DNA of 64,000 nt from CAVPOO01 sp963707015. Its GTDB lineage: Bacteria; Pseudomonadota; Gammaproteobacteria; Thiohalobacterales; Thiohalobacteraceae. Numbering within the stretch: the first letter of the stretch is position 1; each line of letters starts with the position of its first letter. The notes under the pieces were generated by a model, which saw only the letters and a program-made list of their open reading frames with translations, was not told the DNA's origin and did no database searches. The translations under genes were made by a program, and so were the position numbers. Positions 36,060 through 45,298 of this stretch are shown in pieces. Where the stretch lies: contig CAVPOO010000014.1 of assembly GCA_963707015.1 (NCBI GenBank), positions 99,474 through 163,473 of the forward strand, written 5' to 3'.

Positions 36060-36920
36060 ATGAAAAACACGCTCTGGTGGTTCGCTCTGATCGCCCTGCT
36101 TGGCGGTACCGCGGCCGGCTTTTACTCTATGTGGCAGCATGAGGGCGAGCCCTTGTCCCCGCGGGTCCGCACCGAGCCCGGGCCTGCGCCCCGGACCGGG
36201 CTCGGGCAGCCGCAAGACGATGAGCCGCAGATTCGTCACCCGATCGAGCAGGTTCAGGCCCAGGCAGACGCACAGCCCGCCCCGGAACCGGCGGTGGCGG
36301 AAGAACCTCTGCCGGCGCTGGATGAGAGCGACGCGGCGATACAGGCATCGCTGGCCAGTCTCATGGGTGAGGCGCCGGTGACGGAGTTTTTCTTCGCGCA
36401 GCACCTCATCCGTCGCATTGTCTCCAGCGTCGACAATCTGACCGCAGACAAGGTGCCCCTGAAGATCCGGGCGGTCAGGCGCGTCGCAGGCCCCTTTCTG
36501 ATCGCCGAAGAGGCAGACGGTTACCTCATCAACCCGAAAAACTATGCCCGCTACACGCCCTATGTCCGCCTGGCGGAGGCCGTGGATACCGGCAGTCTGG
36601 TCGCGGCCTACCTGCACTTTTATCCCCTGTTTCAGCAGGCCTACACGGACCTTGGCTATCCGTCGGGCTACTTCAACGACCGCCTGGTCGAGGTGATCGA
36701 CGATCTGCTTGCCACCCCGGCCGTGCAGGGGCCGATCAGGCTGGTCCGTCCGCGGGTGCTGTACCAGTTCGCAGACCCCGCGCTGGAGGCGCGCTCGGGG
36801 GGCCAGAAGATCCTGCTGCGGATGGGCCATGAGAATGCGGCCAGGATCAAGACGGTGCTGCGCGAGATACGCCGGCAGCTGACGGGGCAGGCGGCGCAGC
36901 AGGAACTGAAGATGCCCTGA
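36060..36920 (+). CDS. DUF3014 domain-containing membrane-anchored protein
   Basis: 286 residues from ATG 36060. One membrane helix (about 5-23, WWFALIALLGGTAAGFYSM), then a proline-rich, acidic linker to about 85 and a conserved C-terminal domain (about 85-280) with FFFAQHLIRRIVSSVDNLTADKV, YARYTPYVRL, YHFYPLFQQAYTDLGYP-like segments, which is the DUF3014 pattern. Probably inner-membrane with the domain in the periplasm. Function unknown. No clear ribosome binding site. Confidence 0.8.
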   Translation: MKNTLWWFALIALLGGTAAGFYSMWQHEGEPLSPRVRTEPGPAPRTGLGQPQDDEPQIRHPIEQVQAQADAQPAPEPAVAEEPLPALDESDAAIQASLASLMGEAPVTEFFFAQHLIRRIVSSVDNLTADKVPLKIRAVRRVAGPFLIAEEADGYLINPKNYARYTPYVRLAEAVDTGSLVAAYLHFYPLFQQAYTDLGYPSGYFNDRLVEVIDDLLATPAVQGPIRLVRPRVLYQFADPALEARSGGQKILLRMGHENAARIKTVLREIRRQLTGQAAQQELKMP

Positions 36921-37113
36921 TCCGGCATGAGCGCCGCGCCCGCCGCCCTCCCGCGACACGGCGTTACAGACGCCTGTTCAGGGTCGCATCCTCGTTGCCT
37001 TGCCAACCACGCACCCGGATGTCCCGACGCAGGCCGCGTCTGACGGACAGGCAATGGCCGGGGAAAAAGGCTTATGATTGGCTATTGGACAAATCGATGA
37101 CAGGTTCCCGATC

Positions 37114-38025
37114 ATGAGTGATGCCTCCAATCCCGAAACCATACTCTACAACGATCAGGTCATTCGCCTCGAAGAACTGCTGGGGGAATACGACCACCTG
37201 CAGACCGAAAACGCAACTCTGAAGGAAACTCAGAGCAAGGCGATTCGGCGCTTCAAGCGCGAAGAGGAACTCAAACCCTACCAGGCCGAGCTGATCAGGA
37301 TGCAGCAGTACCTGGAGTCCACCCGTACCCGGATGATCATCCTGTTCGAGGGGCGTGACGCCGCGGGCAAGGGCGGGACCATCCGTCGCGTCACCCGCTA
37401 TATGAACGAGAAGCACTACCGGGTCGTGGCACTTGGCAAACCCACCGAAGAGCAGAAGACCCAGTGGTTCTTCCAGAAGTATGTCGCCGAGTTCCCCCGT
37501 GGTGGCGAGGTCGTATTGTTCGACCGCAGCTGGTACAACCGCGCCGTCGTTGAACCCATCTTCGGATTCTGCACCCGGGAGGAATACGAACACTTCCTGA
37601 TCGGCGTGACCGGATTTGAGAAGGATCTGGTCCGGCAGGGCACCCTTCTCGTCAAATTGTATTTTTCGGTAACCCGGGAAGAACAGGCACGGCGGTTCGA
37701 TAGACGCAAGACCGATCCCCTGCGTCAGTGGAAACTCTCCGAGATTGACGTCCAGGCCCAGGACCGCTGGGATGAATTCACCAACCAGAAATACGAGATG
37801 CTCAAACGCACCAACACCACGCACGCGCCCTGGACCATTATCCGTTCCAACGATAAGCATCTCGCGCGCCTGAATGCCATGAAGGTGATCCTCAACGCCG
37901 TGCGCTACCAACGGCTGGATCCGGGTGTCAATTTCGTACCGGATCACGAAGTGGTCATCTCGGGCGCCCGGGAACTGGAACTGATGGAGGCCCAGCGCCT
38001 GCAGAGCGGCAAGTTTGTCGGGTAA
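37114..38025 (+). CDS. ppk2: Polyphosphate kinase 2 family protein
   Basis: 303 residues from ATG 37114. Walker A GRDAAGKGG at 80-88, Walker B-like DRSWYNR at 137-143, a lid region with RRFDRRKTDPLRQWKLSE. This is single-domain PPK2, which uses polyphosphate to phosphorylate nucleoside diphosphates (class I) or monophosphates; sequence length and the N-terminal extension fit class I, but class cannot be proven by eye. Cytosolic. Monocistronic. Confidence 0.93.
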   Translation: MSDASNPETILYNDQVIRLEELLGEYDHLQTENATLKETQSKAIRRFKREEELKPYQAELIRMQQYLESTRTRMIILFEGRDAAGKGGTIRRVTRYMNEKHYRVVALGKPTEEQKTQWFFQKYVAEFPRGGEVVLFDRSWYNRAVVEPIFGFCTREEYEHFLIGVTGFEKDLVRQGTLLVKLYFSVTREEQARRFDRRKTDPLRQWKLSEIDVQAQDRWDEFTNQKYEMLKRTNTTHAPWTIIRSNDKHLARLNAMKVILNAVRYQRLDPGVNFVPDHEVVISGARELELMEAQRLQSGKFVG

Positions 38026-38137
38026 GAAAAACAGCACAGAGGAGACAGGCTTTCAGATTGCGCTCTGTCGCCCCGATTCAGGTTGACTTATTCTGTCCCC
38101 GGCGCTTCCGCCTGGTAAGCCTGTCCGGAGCAACGCC

Positions 38138-38719
38138 ATGTACTTATCCTGCCTCGATGCCGCACGGGTTGCGATAGTCGCCGATACGCACGGCCATCTC
38201 GACGCGCGCATCGCGGACGTGGTGGCAGCCTGCGACTGTGCGGTACATGCCGGTGACGTCGGTAATGCCGGCGTGCTGGCCGAGCTGCAGCCAGGGATGA
38301 AAACCGTTATTACCGTACTCGGCAATAACGATGTGGCGGAGAAATGGCCGCCGGACGAACGGGGCACGCTGAGCGCATTGCCGGTCGAGGCGCGCCTCGA
38401 ACTGAACGGCGGGCAGCTCGTCGTGGTGCACGGTCACAAGGCCGGGGCGGTGGAAGGCCGGCATGCCTGGCTGCGCAAGCACTATCCCGAGGCGCGCGGC
38501 GTGGTGTACGGGCACAGCCACCGTCTGGTGTGCGATCAGACGGATTCACCCTGGATCATGAATCCCGGTGGTGCGGGCAGGGCGAGAACCTGCGGCGGGC
38601 CTTCCTGCCTGGTGTTGTCGGTCGACGGGGGCGACTGGTCGGTTGAGGCCATACGCTTCGCGCCCCTGCCCGCAACGGTGCGGCGGCGCGCCGCAACTCA
38701 GGGCCAGAGAACGACGTGA
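38138..38719 (+). CDS. Calcineurin-like metallophosphoesterase, YfcE type
   Basis: 193 residues from ATG 38138 (GGAG upstream). Metal-binding motifs in order: DTHGH (near 17-21), HAGDVG (near 38-43), GNND (near 66-69), VHGHK (near 101-105) and YGHSH (near 129-133). Small single-domain phosphodiesterase of the YfcE/MJ0936 group; natural substrate unknown. The tag gene begins 43 bases later. Confidence 0.87.
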   Translation: MYLSCLDAARVAIVADTHGHLDARIADVVAACDCAVHAGDVGNAGVLAELQPGMKTVITVLGNNDVAEKWPPDERGTLSALPVEARLELNGGQLVVVHGHKAGAVEGRHAWLRKHYPEARGVVYGHSHRLVCDQTDSPWIMNPGGAGRARTCGGPSCLVLSVDGGDWSVEAIRFAPLPATVRRRAATQGQRTT

Positions 38720-38762
38720 CGGGTCGGTGGAATGTGACGGTGCCCGAAACCGGATTGACACC

Positions 38763-39344
38763 ATGAAGCATGACGACAAACCGCGGTGCGCATGGATGGG
38801 TACGGACGAAGCGATGCTTCGCTACCACGACGAAGAATGGGGCGTGCCGGTTCACGACGATCGGACCTGGTTTGAGTACCTGGTACTCGATGCCTTTCAG
38901 GCGGGACTGTCCTGGCGAACTGTGCTGCACAAGCGGGCTGCGTTCAGCGCAGTCTTCCATGGCTTCGAGCCCGCCAGGGTAGCCCGCATGACGGAGACCG
39001 AACTGGAGAACGCCATGCAGAATCCGGCGATTATTCGCAACCGGCTCAAGATCCGCGCGGCGGTGAAGAATGCAAGGGCGTTTCTCGCACTGCAGGACCG
39101 GTGCGGTTCCTTCGATGAATTTATCTGGTCGTTCACCGACGGAAAGGTGATTCACAACGCCTGGAAAGAACTCGGCAGTCTGCCGGCCTCCACCGCACTC
39201 TCGGATGCCGTCAGCCGGGCACTGAAACAGGCAGGCTTTTCCTTCGTGGGGACCACCATCTGCTACGCGTTTCTTCAGGCGGGGGGCGTGGTGAACGATC
39301 ATCTGGTCCATTGTTTCCGGTATCAGGAGTTGCTCGACGGCTGA
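38763..39344 (+). CDS. tag: DNA-3-methyladenine glycosylase I
   Basis: 193 residues from ATG 38763. The zinc snap is present: C9 and H22 at the N-terminus, H180 and C184 near the end (HLVHC), matching the C-H-H-C spacing of E. coli Tag. Typical segments are YHDEEWGVPVHDDRTWFEYL, FQAGLSWRTVLHKR and WKELGSLPASTALSD. Removes 3-methyladenine from alkylated DNA. Likely cotranscribed with the phosphoesterase gene. Confidence 0.96.
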   Translation: MKHDDKPRCAWMGTDEAMLRYHDEEWGVPVHDDRTWFEYLVLDAFQAGLSWRTVLHKRAAFSAVFHGFEPARVARMTETELENAMQNPAIIRNRLKIRAAVKNARAFLALQDRCGSFDEFIWSFTDGKVIHNAWKELGSLPASTALSDAVSRALKQAGFSFVGTTICYAFLQAGGVVNDHLVHCFRYQELLDG

Positions 39345-39381
39345 ATGGTAGCCCGCTCCCCACCGGGAGGCGGGATGCCCG

Positions 39382-41361
39382 TCAGCCCGCCCCGCTCAGC
39401 AATGGGGGGAGTGGACAGTGCAGAACCGCGCACACCGCGCGCAGCAACTCGGCCTCGCTGACAGTTACCCTGTTGTCGTGTGAGATCGTCGCGCTCAGCG
39501 CCTGGACCAGGGCCTGTTTCGCCATCGCGGGCAAGGTGTCCAGCTTCTCCAGCGCGGCATCCATTTCCTCGATCCAGCCTGCCGGTGTCGCGTAGTCCGG
39601 CCAGTTGCCCGCGCCGGGAAGCAAGGTGCGCATGCCGTCGTGGTACGCCTCGCGCGCCGTCTGCGCATCGTCCCTGTGGCCGAGAAAGGCGACGACCGAA
39701 AACAGGATGTGAAGTTCCGCGAGACTGCCCGCCAACCGGGCGCGGGGTGCGGTGCGCCGTCTCGGCGGCTGTGCGGCATCCCGCAGCAGTGAAATCAGTG
39801 CCCTGGAAAGCAGGTATTCGAAGGTATCGACACGGCCGTCCATTCCGATCAGGTCATTCACGCCTGCCAGGAGCGTCCGGATCTGTTCGTGCGGCCGGCG
39901 CTTCAACGCCGGAAAGGCCAGCTCCAGCAGGGGCAGCCGGAATGGCATCCCGAGTTCCGACATCGCCGGGTAGAGCGCTTTGACGGCCTGCACCTGATCG
40001 GGCCCGAGAAACGCGGCGAGCCGCGTCGTCTGCCGCTCGCGCGTGGCCTCATCGGGGTCCAGCAGCAATGCCAGGGTAAGCAACAAGGCGCCAGCCGGCG
40101 AATGGGCAGCCTCGGATACCGCGGCGGGGATTAAATGGCGCAGGTCCGACGCGTGCCGCATCTGTGCGGCACTGGGATTGCCCACCGTCTCGCTCACGGA
40201 TTCCGGCGTCAGCACGAGCAGCGCCTGCAGGAGTTGATCTAAGCGCGCCCGCGCCTCGCGCGTGCCGGGAACCGGCTCACGGGTCGGGCCGCTCGCAGGG
40301 GCGGGCTGCCCGCGCCCGGCTGCCGCCTTGCGGACGTATTCCGCCGGATCAAAGCGCGGATCCAGTGCGCGGATTCGCTCCACGATTGGCGGATGGGTCG
40401 CGAACAGGGCGGTGAGGCGCGGCACGCCGCTGGCAAACAGCATATGGCTGACTTCCTCGCTGTCGGCATCCTCGAGCAGGGAACCCGCGCCAAAGCCGAT
40501 TTTCTTGAGTGCGCCGGCGAGACCCTCGGTCTGGCGCGTGAACTGAACGGCCGAGGCATCGGCCAGATATTCGCGCTGGCGAGATACGCCCGCCTTGATG
40601 ACGCGCCCGAAGAACAGGCCGAGATAGCCGATCAGACTCAACGCGAGTCCCGTCAACAGGATCACGGCGACCGCGCCGCCATCCTTGCGCGAATCGCGAC
40701 CGCGGATACGCATATGCCGCGCGCTGCGCAGTATGGTGCGGCCAATCAGGCTGATAGCCAGTATGCCAAACAGGATACCGATCAGGCGCATGTTCAGGCG
40801 CATGTCGCCGTTGAGAATATGGCTGAACTCGTGGGCAATGACACCCTGCAGTTCGCTGCGTGAAAAGGTCTCCAGGCCGCCGCGCGTGACGGCGATTGCG
40901 GCGTCGCTGGGTGTGAAGCCGGCGGCGAAGGCATTGAGTCCGGCCTCCTGCTCCAGGACATAGACCTCGGGTACCGGTACCCCGGATGCAATCGCCATCT
41001 CTTCCACGACATTGTGCAGGCGGCGACGCAGGGGGTCCGATGTGTCGGGGCCGACCAGGCTCCCGCCCAGACCGCGCGCCACGCTGCCGCCGCCGGCGCT
41101 CAGTCCGGCAACCCGGAACAGACTGGCCATGCCGATAAAACCCGCCGTAGCCAGGCTGGTCAGGCTCAGCAGGCCAAGGTGCTCGCGGGCCCAGACCAGA
41201 TCGGGCACGGTCAACCGCCCGCTGTCGTCGCCCAGGCTGGCAAACAGGGTCGTGACCACCAGATCCACCGCGAGCACAATACCGGCCACGGCCAGAACGA
41301 ACATCACGACCAGGAATCTTGTCTGGCGGCGGGCCTTGTCCTGACGCTCAAAGAAATCCAT
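39382..41361 (-). CDS. Large M48 family membrane metalloprotease (HtpX-like with extension)
   Basis: 659 residues. Membrane helices at about 17-40 and 65-82; zinc motif HEFSH at 177-181; another helical pair at about 190-270; QREYLADASAVQ near 285 holds the third ligand (the ExxAD variant EYLADA). The C-terminal 270 residues (about 390-659) are an added alpha-helical part not found in HtpX, of unknown function. Starts 18 bases after the lemA stop codon, a common LemA/M48 pairing associated with membrane protein quality control. Confidence 0.88.
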   Translation of the reverse strand: MDFFERQDKARRQTRFLVVMFVLAVAGIVLAVDLVVTTLFASLGDDSGRLTVPDLVWAREHLGLLSLTSLATAGFIGMASLFRVAGLSAGGGSVARGLGGSLVGPDTSDPLRRRLHNVVEEMAIASGVPVPEVYVLEQEAGLNAFAAGFTPSDAAIAVTRGGLETFSRSELQGVIAHEFSHILNGDMRLNMRLIGILFGILAISLIGRTILRSARHMRIRGRDSRKDGGAVAVILLTGLALSLIGYLGLFFGRVIKAGVSRQREYLADASAVQFTRQTEGLAGALKKIGFGAGSLLEDADSEEVSHMLFASGVPRLTALFATHPPIVERIRALDPRFDPAEYVRKAAAGRGQPAPASGPTREPVPGTREARARLDQLLQALLVLTPESVSETVGNPSAAQMRHASDLRHLIPAAVSEAAHSPAGALLLTLALLLDPDEATRERQTTRLAAFLGPDQVQAVKALYPAMSELGMPFRLPLLELAFPALKRRPHEQIRTLLAGVNDLIGMDGRVDTFEYLLSRALISLLRDAAQPPRRRTAPRARLAGSLAELHILFSVVAFLGHRDDAQTAREAYHDGMRTLLPGAGNWPDYATPAGWIEEMDAALEKLDTLPAMAKQALVQALSATISHDNRVTVSEAELLRAVCAVLHCPLPPLLSGAG

Positions 41362-41379
41362 GGACGACGGGGTATCGGA

Positions 41380-41967
41380 TCAGAAGGCGACCTGCGGTAC
41401 CTCCCGTTTCACGGGCGCCTCGATCTCCAGGAATTCAGCCTGTCGGAAGCCAAAGGAGTTGGCGATCATGGACCCGGGAAAACTCTGGCAGGCGTTGTTG
41501 TAATTCATGACCGAGTCGTTGAATGCCTGGCGTGCAAAGGCGACTTTGTTTTCGGTCGTGGCAAGTTCTTCCTGGAACTGCATCATGTTCTGATTGGCCT
41601 TGAGATCGGGGTAGGCCTCGGCCAGCGCAAACAGACGCCCGAGCGCACCCCCGAGTGCTGCCTCGGCACTGCCCAGTTGCCTGATCGCCTCGGGATCGGA
41701 AGGGTCGGCGGCGGCGCTCTTGAGACCGGCAAGGGCGGCGTTGCGGGCCTGAATCACGCCCTCCAGCGTCTCACGCTCGTGCTTCAGATAACCCTTGACC
41801 GTCTCGACCAGGTTGGGGATCAGGTCATAACGGCGGGTCAACTGCACATCGATCTGGGAGAAGCCGTTTTTCACGCGATTGCGCAGACCGACCAGATTGT
41901 TATAGAGCGCGATTGCATAGACAACGATGGCGGCGGCCACGGCGAGAATTACCCAAAATGTATTCAT
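41380..41967 (-). CDS. lemA: LemA family protein
   Basis: 195 residues. N-terminal membrane helix (about 4-22), then the four-helix LemA core with YNNLVGLRNRVKNGFSQIDVQLTRRYDLIPNLVETVKGY and a conserved YNNACQSFPGSMIANSFGF block near 160. Inner-membrane protein with unknown biochemical role; paired with the M48 protease gene. Confidence 0.93.
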   Translation of the reverse strand: MNTFWVILAVAAAIVVYAIALYNNLVGLRNRVKNGFSQIDVQLTRRYDLIPNLVETVKGYLKHERETLEGVIQARNAALAGLKSAAADPSDPEAIRQLGSAEAALGGALGRLFALAEAYPDLKANQNMMQFQEELATTENKVAFARQAFNDSVMNYNNACQSFPGSMIANSFGFRQAEFLEIEAPVKREVPQVAF

Positions 41968-42330
41968 CTGTGAGAGCCCTTTGCGAGGAGTTGTTGCGCG
42001 TCGGCGCCAGCGCTTTTTTCAATCTGATGATAATGGATATTATGGCCACGGAATCCACGGAATCCACGGAAAAACACGGAAAGAACCAACACCCATTCGA
42101 ATTTTCTTCTGTGTCTTTCCGTGGCTAAAAGTAAAAATACTGGCGGTCAGCTCAATTTGTCAGCATCCGTTATTATCAAGTTGAAAGAGTACTGGCAGCC
42201 TGCCAGGAGTCTGTCTGACAGATGCCTAGCATACGCCGCGCGGGGAGATGATACCAAGGTGGCGACAGTGTGCGAATGCCGTCAATGACTGTGGTCTACG
42301 TCCGTGTCTCCTCGGACCTGGGGCGAGAAT
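41968..42330. other. 363-base intergenic region holding one repeat
   Basis: Occupied mostly by the palindromic repeat at 42020-42183. The remaining 150 bases before the CapA-like gene end show no gene or terminator. Confidence 0.5.
42020..42183 (+). repeat. Full copy of the CCACGGAATCCACGGA palindromic repeat
   Basis: Same ends as at 35868, here with two ATCCACGGA units in the left arm but none in the right, so the arms are unequal. Confidence 0.85.
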
Positions 42331-43551
42331 CTATTGCCAGCCCAGGCGCAGGCTGCCGTCTCCGGCCAACTGCACGGTGGCGGCGAAGCGCTGGCTTTCC
42401 CGGTTCATGACCTTTGCCAGCCAGGCCGCCTCTTCACTCGCGGCGTGGTTCAGGCGCAAGCGCTGCATGCGCATGGGCAGCATGACGAGGCGCAGCAGTG
42501 CGCCGTTCGACCGGTTCAGAGTGACCAGGTACAGCAGGGTGAGATCACTGCGAAACTGCGCATAGCCGCCGATGCCTTCGTAGTCGTCGATCAGGTCACC
42601 ACAGCCGTAAAGAATCGGCTTGCCCCGGTAGACTTCGATGCCGATGGGGTGATGCGAGGAATGGCCGTGGACGAGGTCCACGCCGGCCTTGTCAATGAGC
42701 GCGCGGGCAAAGCGGGTGTGGGACGCCGGGACCGTGTAGCCCCAGTTGCCGCCCCAGTGGATGGAGACCACCACCAGGTCGCCCGGTCGCTTGTCTGCCC
42801 GCACGCTGTCGGCGATGCGGTTCACCGTGGTGTCCGACAGGTCCGTCAGCAGATTTACCCCCGCGCGGTTCGCCGTGGCTGCCCAGGCTGCCGGTATGCC
42901 GCTGCTGTGGACGCCGCAGGCGAAGACCAGCACGCGCCCGCCATCGGCCAGTGGCAGTGCTGCGGGTGCCTGCGCCGCCGCCTGGCTGGAACCGGCGCCC
43001 GCCATCCCCAGCCCGGCCCGTGCCAGGCTGTCCAGTGTCTCGTCGAGTCCGGCGTAGCCCCAGTCCAGGACATGGTTGTTGGCCAGTACGCAGCAGTCGA
43101 TATCCGCGGCCGTGAGACAGGGGATATTGTCCGGATGCATGCGGTACTGGATACCCTTGCCGGGCCAGGGTGTGCCGCGGGCGGTGACTGCGGTTTCGAG
43201 GTTGATGATACGCACGTCAGGCGCGGCCTGTTCGAGTGCGGCCAGGGCGTCACCCCAGATATAGGCGAAGTCCACCGGCCGGGCAATCGGCCCATTGGCC
43301 CGTTCGGCCAGGCGTACATAGTCCAGCGCCGACTGGCTATAGGGTTCGTGAATGCGCGGATCGCCGGGGTGGGGCAGGGCCTGGTCAATGGCTCTGCCGG
43401 TCATGACGTCGCCAGCCACGAAGAGCGTGGCCGCGCCGGCCGGGTGCTGGTTTCCTTGGGCGGTCTGGGACATTGTTGCGACGCCATCACACAGGCCAGG
43501 GATCGCCAGGGAGGTAAGGGCCGAATACCCGAGAAAGTCCCTGCGTTTCAT
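42331..43551 (-). CDS. CapA family metallophosphoesterase-like protein, exported
   Basis: 406 residues from ATG 43551 (GGTGG upstream); MKRRDFLGYSALT is a twin-arginine-type signal (RRDFLG). The CapA core follows: LFVAGDVMTGR, NLETAVT, NIPCLTAADIDCCVLANNHVLDWG, VSIHWGGNWGY and HGHSSHHPIGIEVYRGKPILYGCGDL. CapA-like proteins have a calcineurin-type fold; they are linked to poly-gamma-glutamate capsules but many are of unknown role. No capBC genes are near. A longer frame to 43665 is not supported. Confidence 0.87.
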   Translation of the reverse strand: MKRRDFLGYSALTSLAIPGLCDGVATMSQTAQGNQHPAGAATLFVAGDVMTGRAIDQALPHPGDPRIHEPYSQSALDYVRLAERANGPIARPVDFAYIWGDALAALEQAAPDVRIINLETAVTARGTPWPGKGIQYRMHPDNIPCLTAADIDCCVLANNHVLDWGYAGLDETLDSLARAGLGMAGAGSSQAAAQAPAALPLADGGRVLVFACGVHSSGIPAAWAATANRAGVNLLTDLSDTTVNRIADSVRADKRPGDLVVVSIHWGGNWGYTVPASHTRFARALIDKAGVDLVHGHSSHHPIGIEVYRGKPILYGCGDLIDDYEGIGGYAQFRSDLTLLYLVTLNRSNGALLRLVMLPMRMQRLRLNHAASEEAAWLAKVMNRESQRFAATVQLAGDGSLRLGWQ

Positions 43552-43648
43552 TTCACCACCGAGGCTGGCCTGGATGAATACCGGCCACAGCCATGACTCC
43601 CGTGCATGTGCCGCCGGTTCGGGTGCTACTGCGGTAAACCGCAATCCG

Positions 43649-43703
43649 TTGGGCCGCTCTCCCACCCCCGCAGTAGAATCAGCCTGAGTCCGACAGGCTC
43701 CTG
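43649..43703. repeat. Right half of the 62252-type MITE-like element
   Basis: GGGCCGCTCTCCCACC, GCAGTAGAATC and GACAGGCTCCT match the right half of the element at 62252-62424. The left half is not present. Confidence 0.65.
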
Positions 43704-43712
43704 GTACGCTTC

Positions 43713-43889
43713 CAACGTGATAATACCGGATGCTGACACTTTAAGCCGAGTGTCAGTATTTTTATAGCCACGGAATCCACGGAAGAACACGGAAGAAATT
43801 CCAATGGCTGTTGGTTCTTTCTATGTTTTTCCGTGGATTCCGTGGATTCCGTGGATTCCGTGGCCATCATATCCGTCATTATCAGAATG
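43713..43889 (-). repeat. Full copy of the CCACGGAATCCACGGA palindromic repeat, reversed
   Basis: Reversed relative to the other copies; three GATTCCGTG units in one arm and one in the other. The unit count differs in every copy, indicating slippage. Confidence 0.85.
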
Positions 43890-43976
43890 ACAAAGCACTG
43901 GAGCGCCCGGGTTGCTGAACGCCCGGTTTAGCAACTCCGGCGTGGGAGGACCAGTGGCCGGAGGCGTTGGATTGCG

Positions 43977-44336
43977 TCAGACGCAGACCCGGGATGGAGA
44001 CGCGTCAGGTGTGGGGCCGCGCCGACATGAGCAGACGGCGGTGTGGGTGAGACAGCCTGGAACCATTTGGTCAAGCGACTCCAGTTCGCGCAAGCGCTCC
44101 AGGGTCGGCAAGCTTGCCTTCTCGTGGCATACCCGCTGGTACTCCAGGGCTCGATACGCATTCCAGTGCCGCGACTTACGCCACTGGTCGCGAACGTAAT
44201 CCTCAGACCTGCGGTAGGCTGCACGCGCGAGACCCATGCCGATGGCCTCAAGCGTCAGGAACACAGCGAGGCCGGCCAAAGCGGCCAGGGCCGGGTCGGG
44301 CAGGAACTCACGCAGCGTCTGAATCCACTCGAACAT
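43977..44336 (-). CDS. Small membrane-anchored protein of unknown function
   Basis: 119 residues; ATG 44336 has a perfect AGGAGGT at ideal spacing, strong evidence for translation. One membrane helix (about 19-37, ALAGLAVFLTLEAIGMGLA) precedes a charged helical segment (RRSEDYVRDQWRKSRHW) and a C-terminal part with paired cysteines (CSCRR). No family known. It lies 56 bases after the small exported protein gene; the pair looks like an operon. Confidence 0.65.
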   Translation of the reverse strand: MFEWIQTLREFLPDPALAALAGLAVFLTLEAIGMGLARAAYRRSEDYVRDQWRKSRHWNAYRALEYQRVCHEKASLPTLERLRELESLDQMVPGCLTHTAVCSCRRGPTPDASPSRVCV

Positions 44337-44392
44337 CGCTTACCTCCTGAAAGCCGGCCGCCACCGCGACTGGCCGGTCTTACGCGCCGGGC

Positions 44393-44731
44393 TTACTCGA
44401 CCGCATAGGGGTCAAGACAAAAGTTGCTGCAGTCGTCGGGGGGCATATCCCACAGGTCGGACTGCCCGGCATACTCGAGCTGCCGTTCCGCGTCGAGTGC
44501 GTATCCGGCAGCCTCGGCATAATCCACGAGCCTGCGATATTGAAACTCTTCCAGCTCGGCCATCTCATAGATCTCAACCACCCCGGAATGGGCGGTGCGG
44601 GGAGGGCCGAGGGACACCAGGCCCACGAGCCACAGCGTTATAACGGCACGCACGCAGCACGACTGATGGCGGGTCCTGACAGGACGGGATCCCGGCTCGG
44701 AGGGGCAGCGAAAAGAGGCGCGATTGACCAT
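44393..44731 (-). CDS. Small exported protein of unknown function
   Basis: 112 residues. A basic N-terminus leads to AVITLWLVGLVSLG, followed by a possible signal cleavage near AHS-GVV (about 49). The mature part is short and acidic (ELEEFQYRRLVDYAEAAGYALDAERQLEYAG) with a C-terminal CSNFCLDPYAVE that could form a disulfide. No family recognised. First of the two small genes in this direction. Confidence 0.6.
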   Translation of the reverse strand: MVNRASFRCPSEPGSRPVRTRHQSCCVRAVITLWLVGLVSLGPPRTAHSGVVEIYEMAELEEFQYRRLVDYAEAAGYALDAERQLEYAGQSDLWDMPPDDCSNFCLDPYAVE

Positions 44732-44999
44732 CGGTTCAGTTTCGCCGGATGCGGCAGAGAATCGTTGACCGCTGTCACAGGCGCCCGGATGCGAAGGCGG
44801 TTCGGTGTGATTCTGTGAACCAGGTGGACGGTGTCTGATGCCTCTCGCCGACCGGTTGCAGCAGGCGTGGACAATGACCGGCAGACCAGGCGTCCCGGGC
44901 GATCCCGAACCGTCCCCTTGTCCGCGTATTCGCGTTGCCCCGGGCTTGCGCTAGAATGGTCCGCGTGTGTTGCTACGACGTGTGATCGAAGGTGATGTT

Positions 45000-45257
45000 A
45001 TGCCGACTTATGACTATTACTGCGACGCGAACGGCCGGACGGTGGAAGTCAGCCACCATATCAATGAGAGCATCGGGTCCTGGGGCGAGCTGTGCGAACA
45101 GGCGGGCATCGGGTCCGGCGAGACGCCGGCGGATGCGCCCGTTCGCAGGCTGATCAGCGGCGGCGCCGTCGTCAGCCGCGCGAGTCTCTCGAACCCGGAA
45201 CCGGCCTGTGGCTCCGGCGCCTGCTGCCCGAGTGGCGTCTGCGGTTTTCCGAAGTAG
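45000..45257 (+). CDS. Small protein with degenerate FmdB-type zinc ribbon
   Basis: 85 residues from ATG 45000 (GAAGGTGA upstream). It begins MPTYDYYCDANGRTVEVSH like FmdB-family regulators, but the usual two CxxC knuckles are reduced to single cysteines (C8, C32). The C-terminus is cysteine-rich (ACGSGACCPSGVCGF), suggesting a metal site of another kind. Role unknown. Confidence 0.75.
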   Translation: MPTYDYYCDANGRTVEVSHHINESIGSWGELCEQAGIGSGETPADAPVRRLISGGAVVSRASLSNPEPACGSGACCPSGVCGFPK

Positions 45258-45298
45258 CGTGTAAGGTCTGAAAAAACAAAGGGCGGGTCACGCCTTAA

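Larger units (their letters stand above)
43552..43976. other. 425-base intergenic region made of nested repeats
   Basis: Upstream of the CapA-like gene lies a half copy of the 62252-type element (43649-43703), joined within 10 bases to a TESTE-type repeat (43713-43889). Confidence 0.5.

Noticed and set aside
42050..42128. Open frame reading MATESTESTEKHGK
   Set aside because: It is the translation of the ATCCACGGA repeat units; the same string appears at several repeats in both directions.
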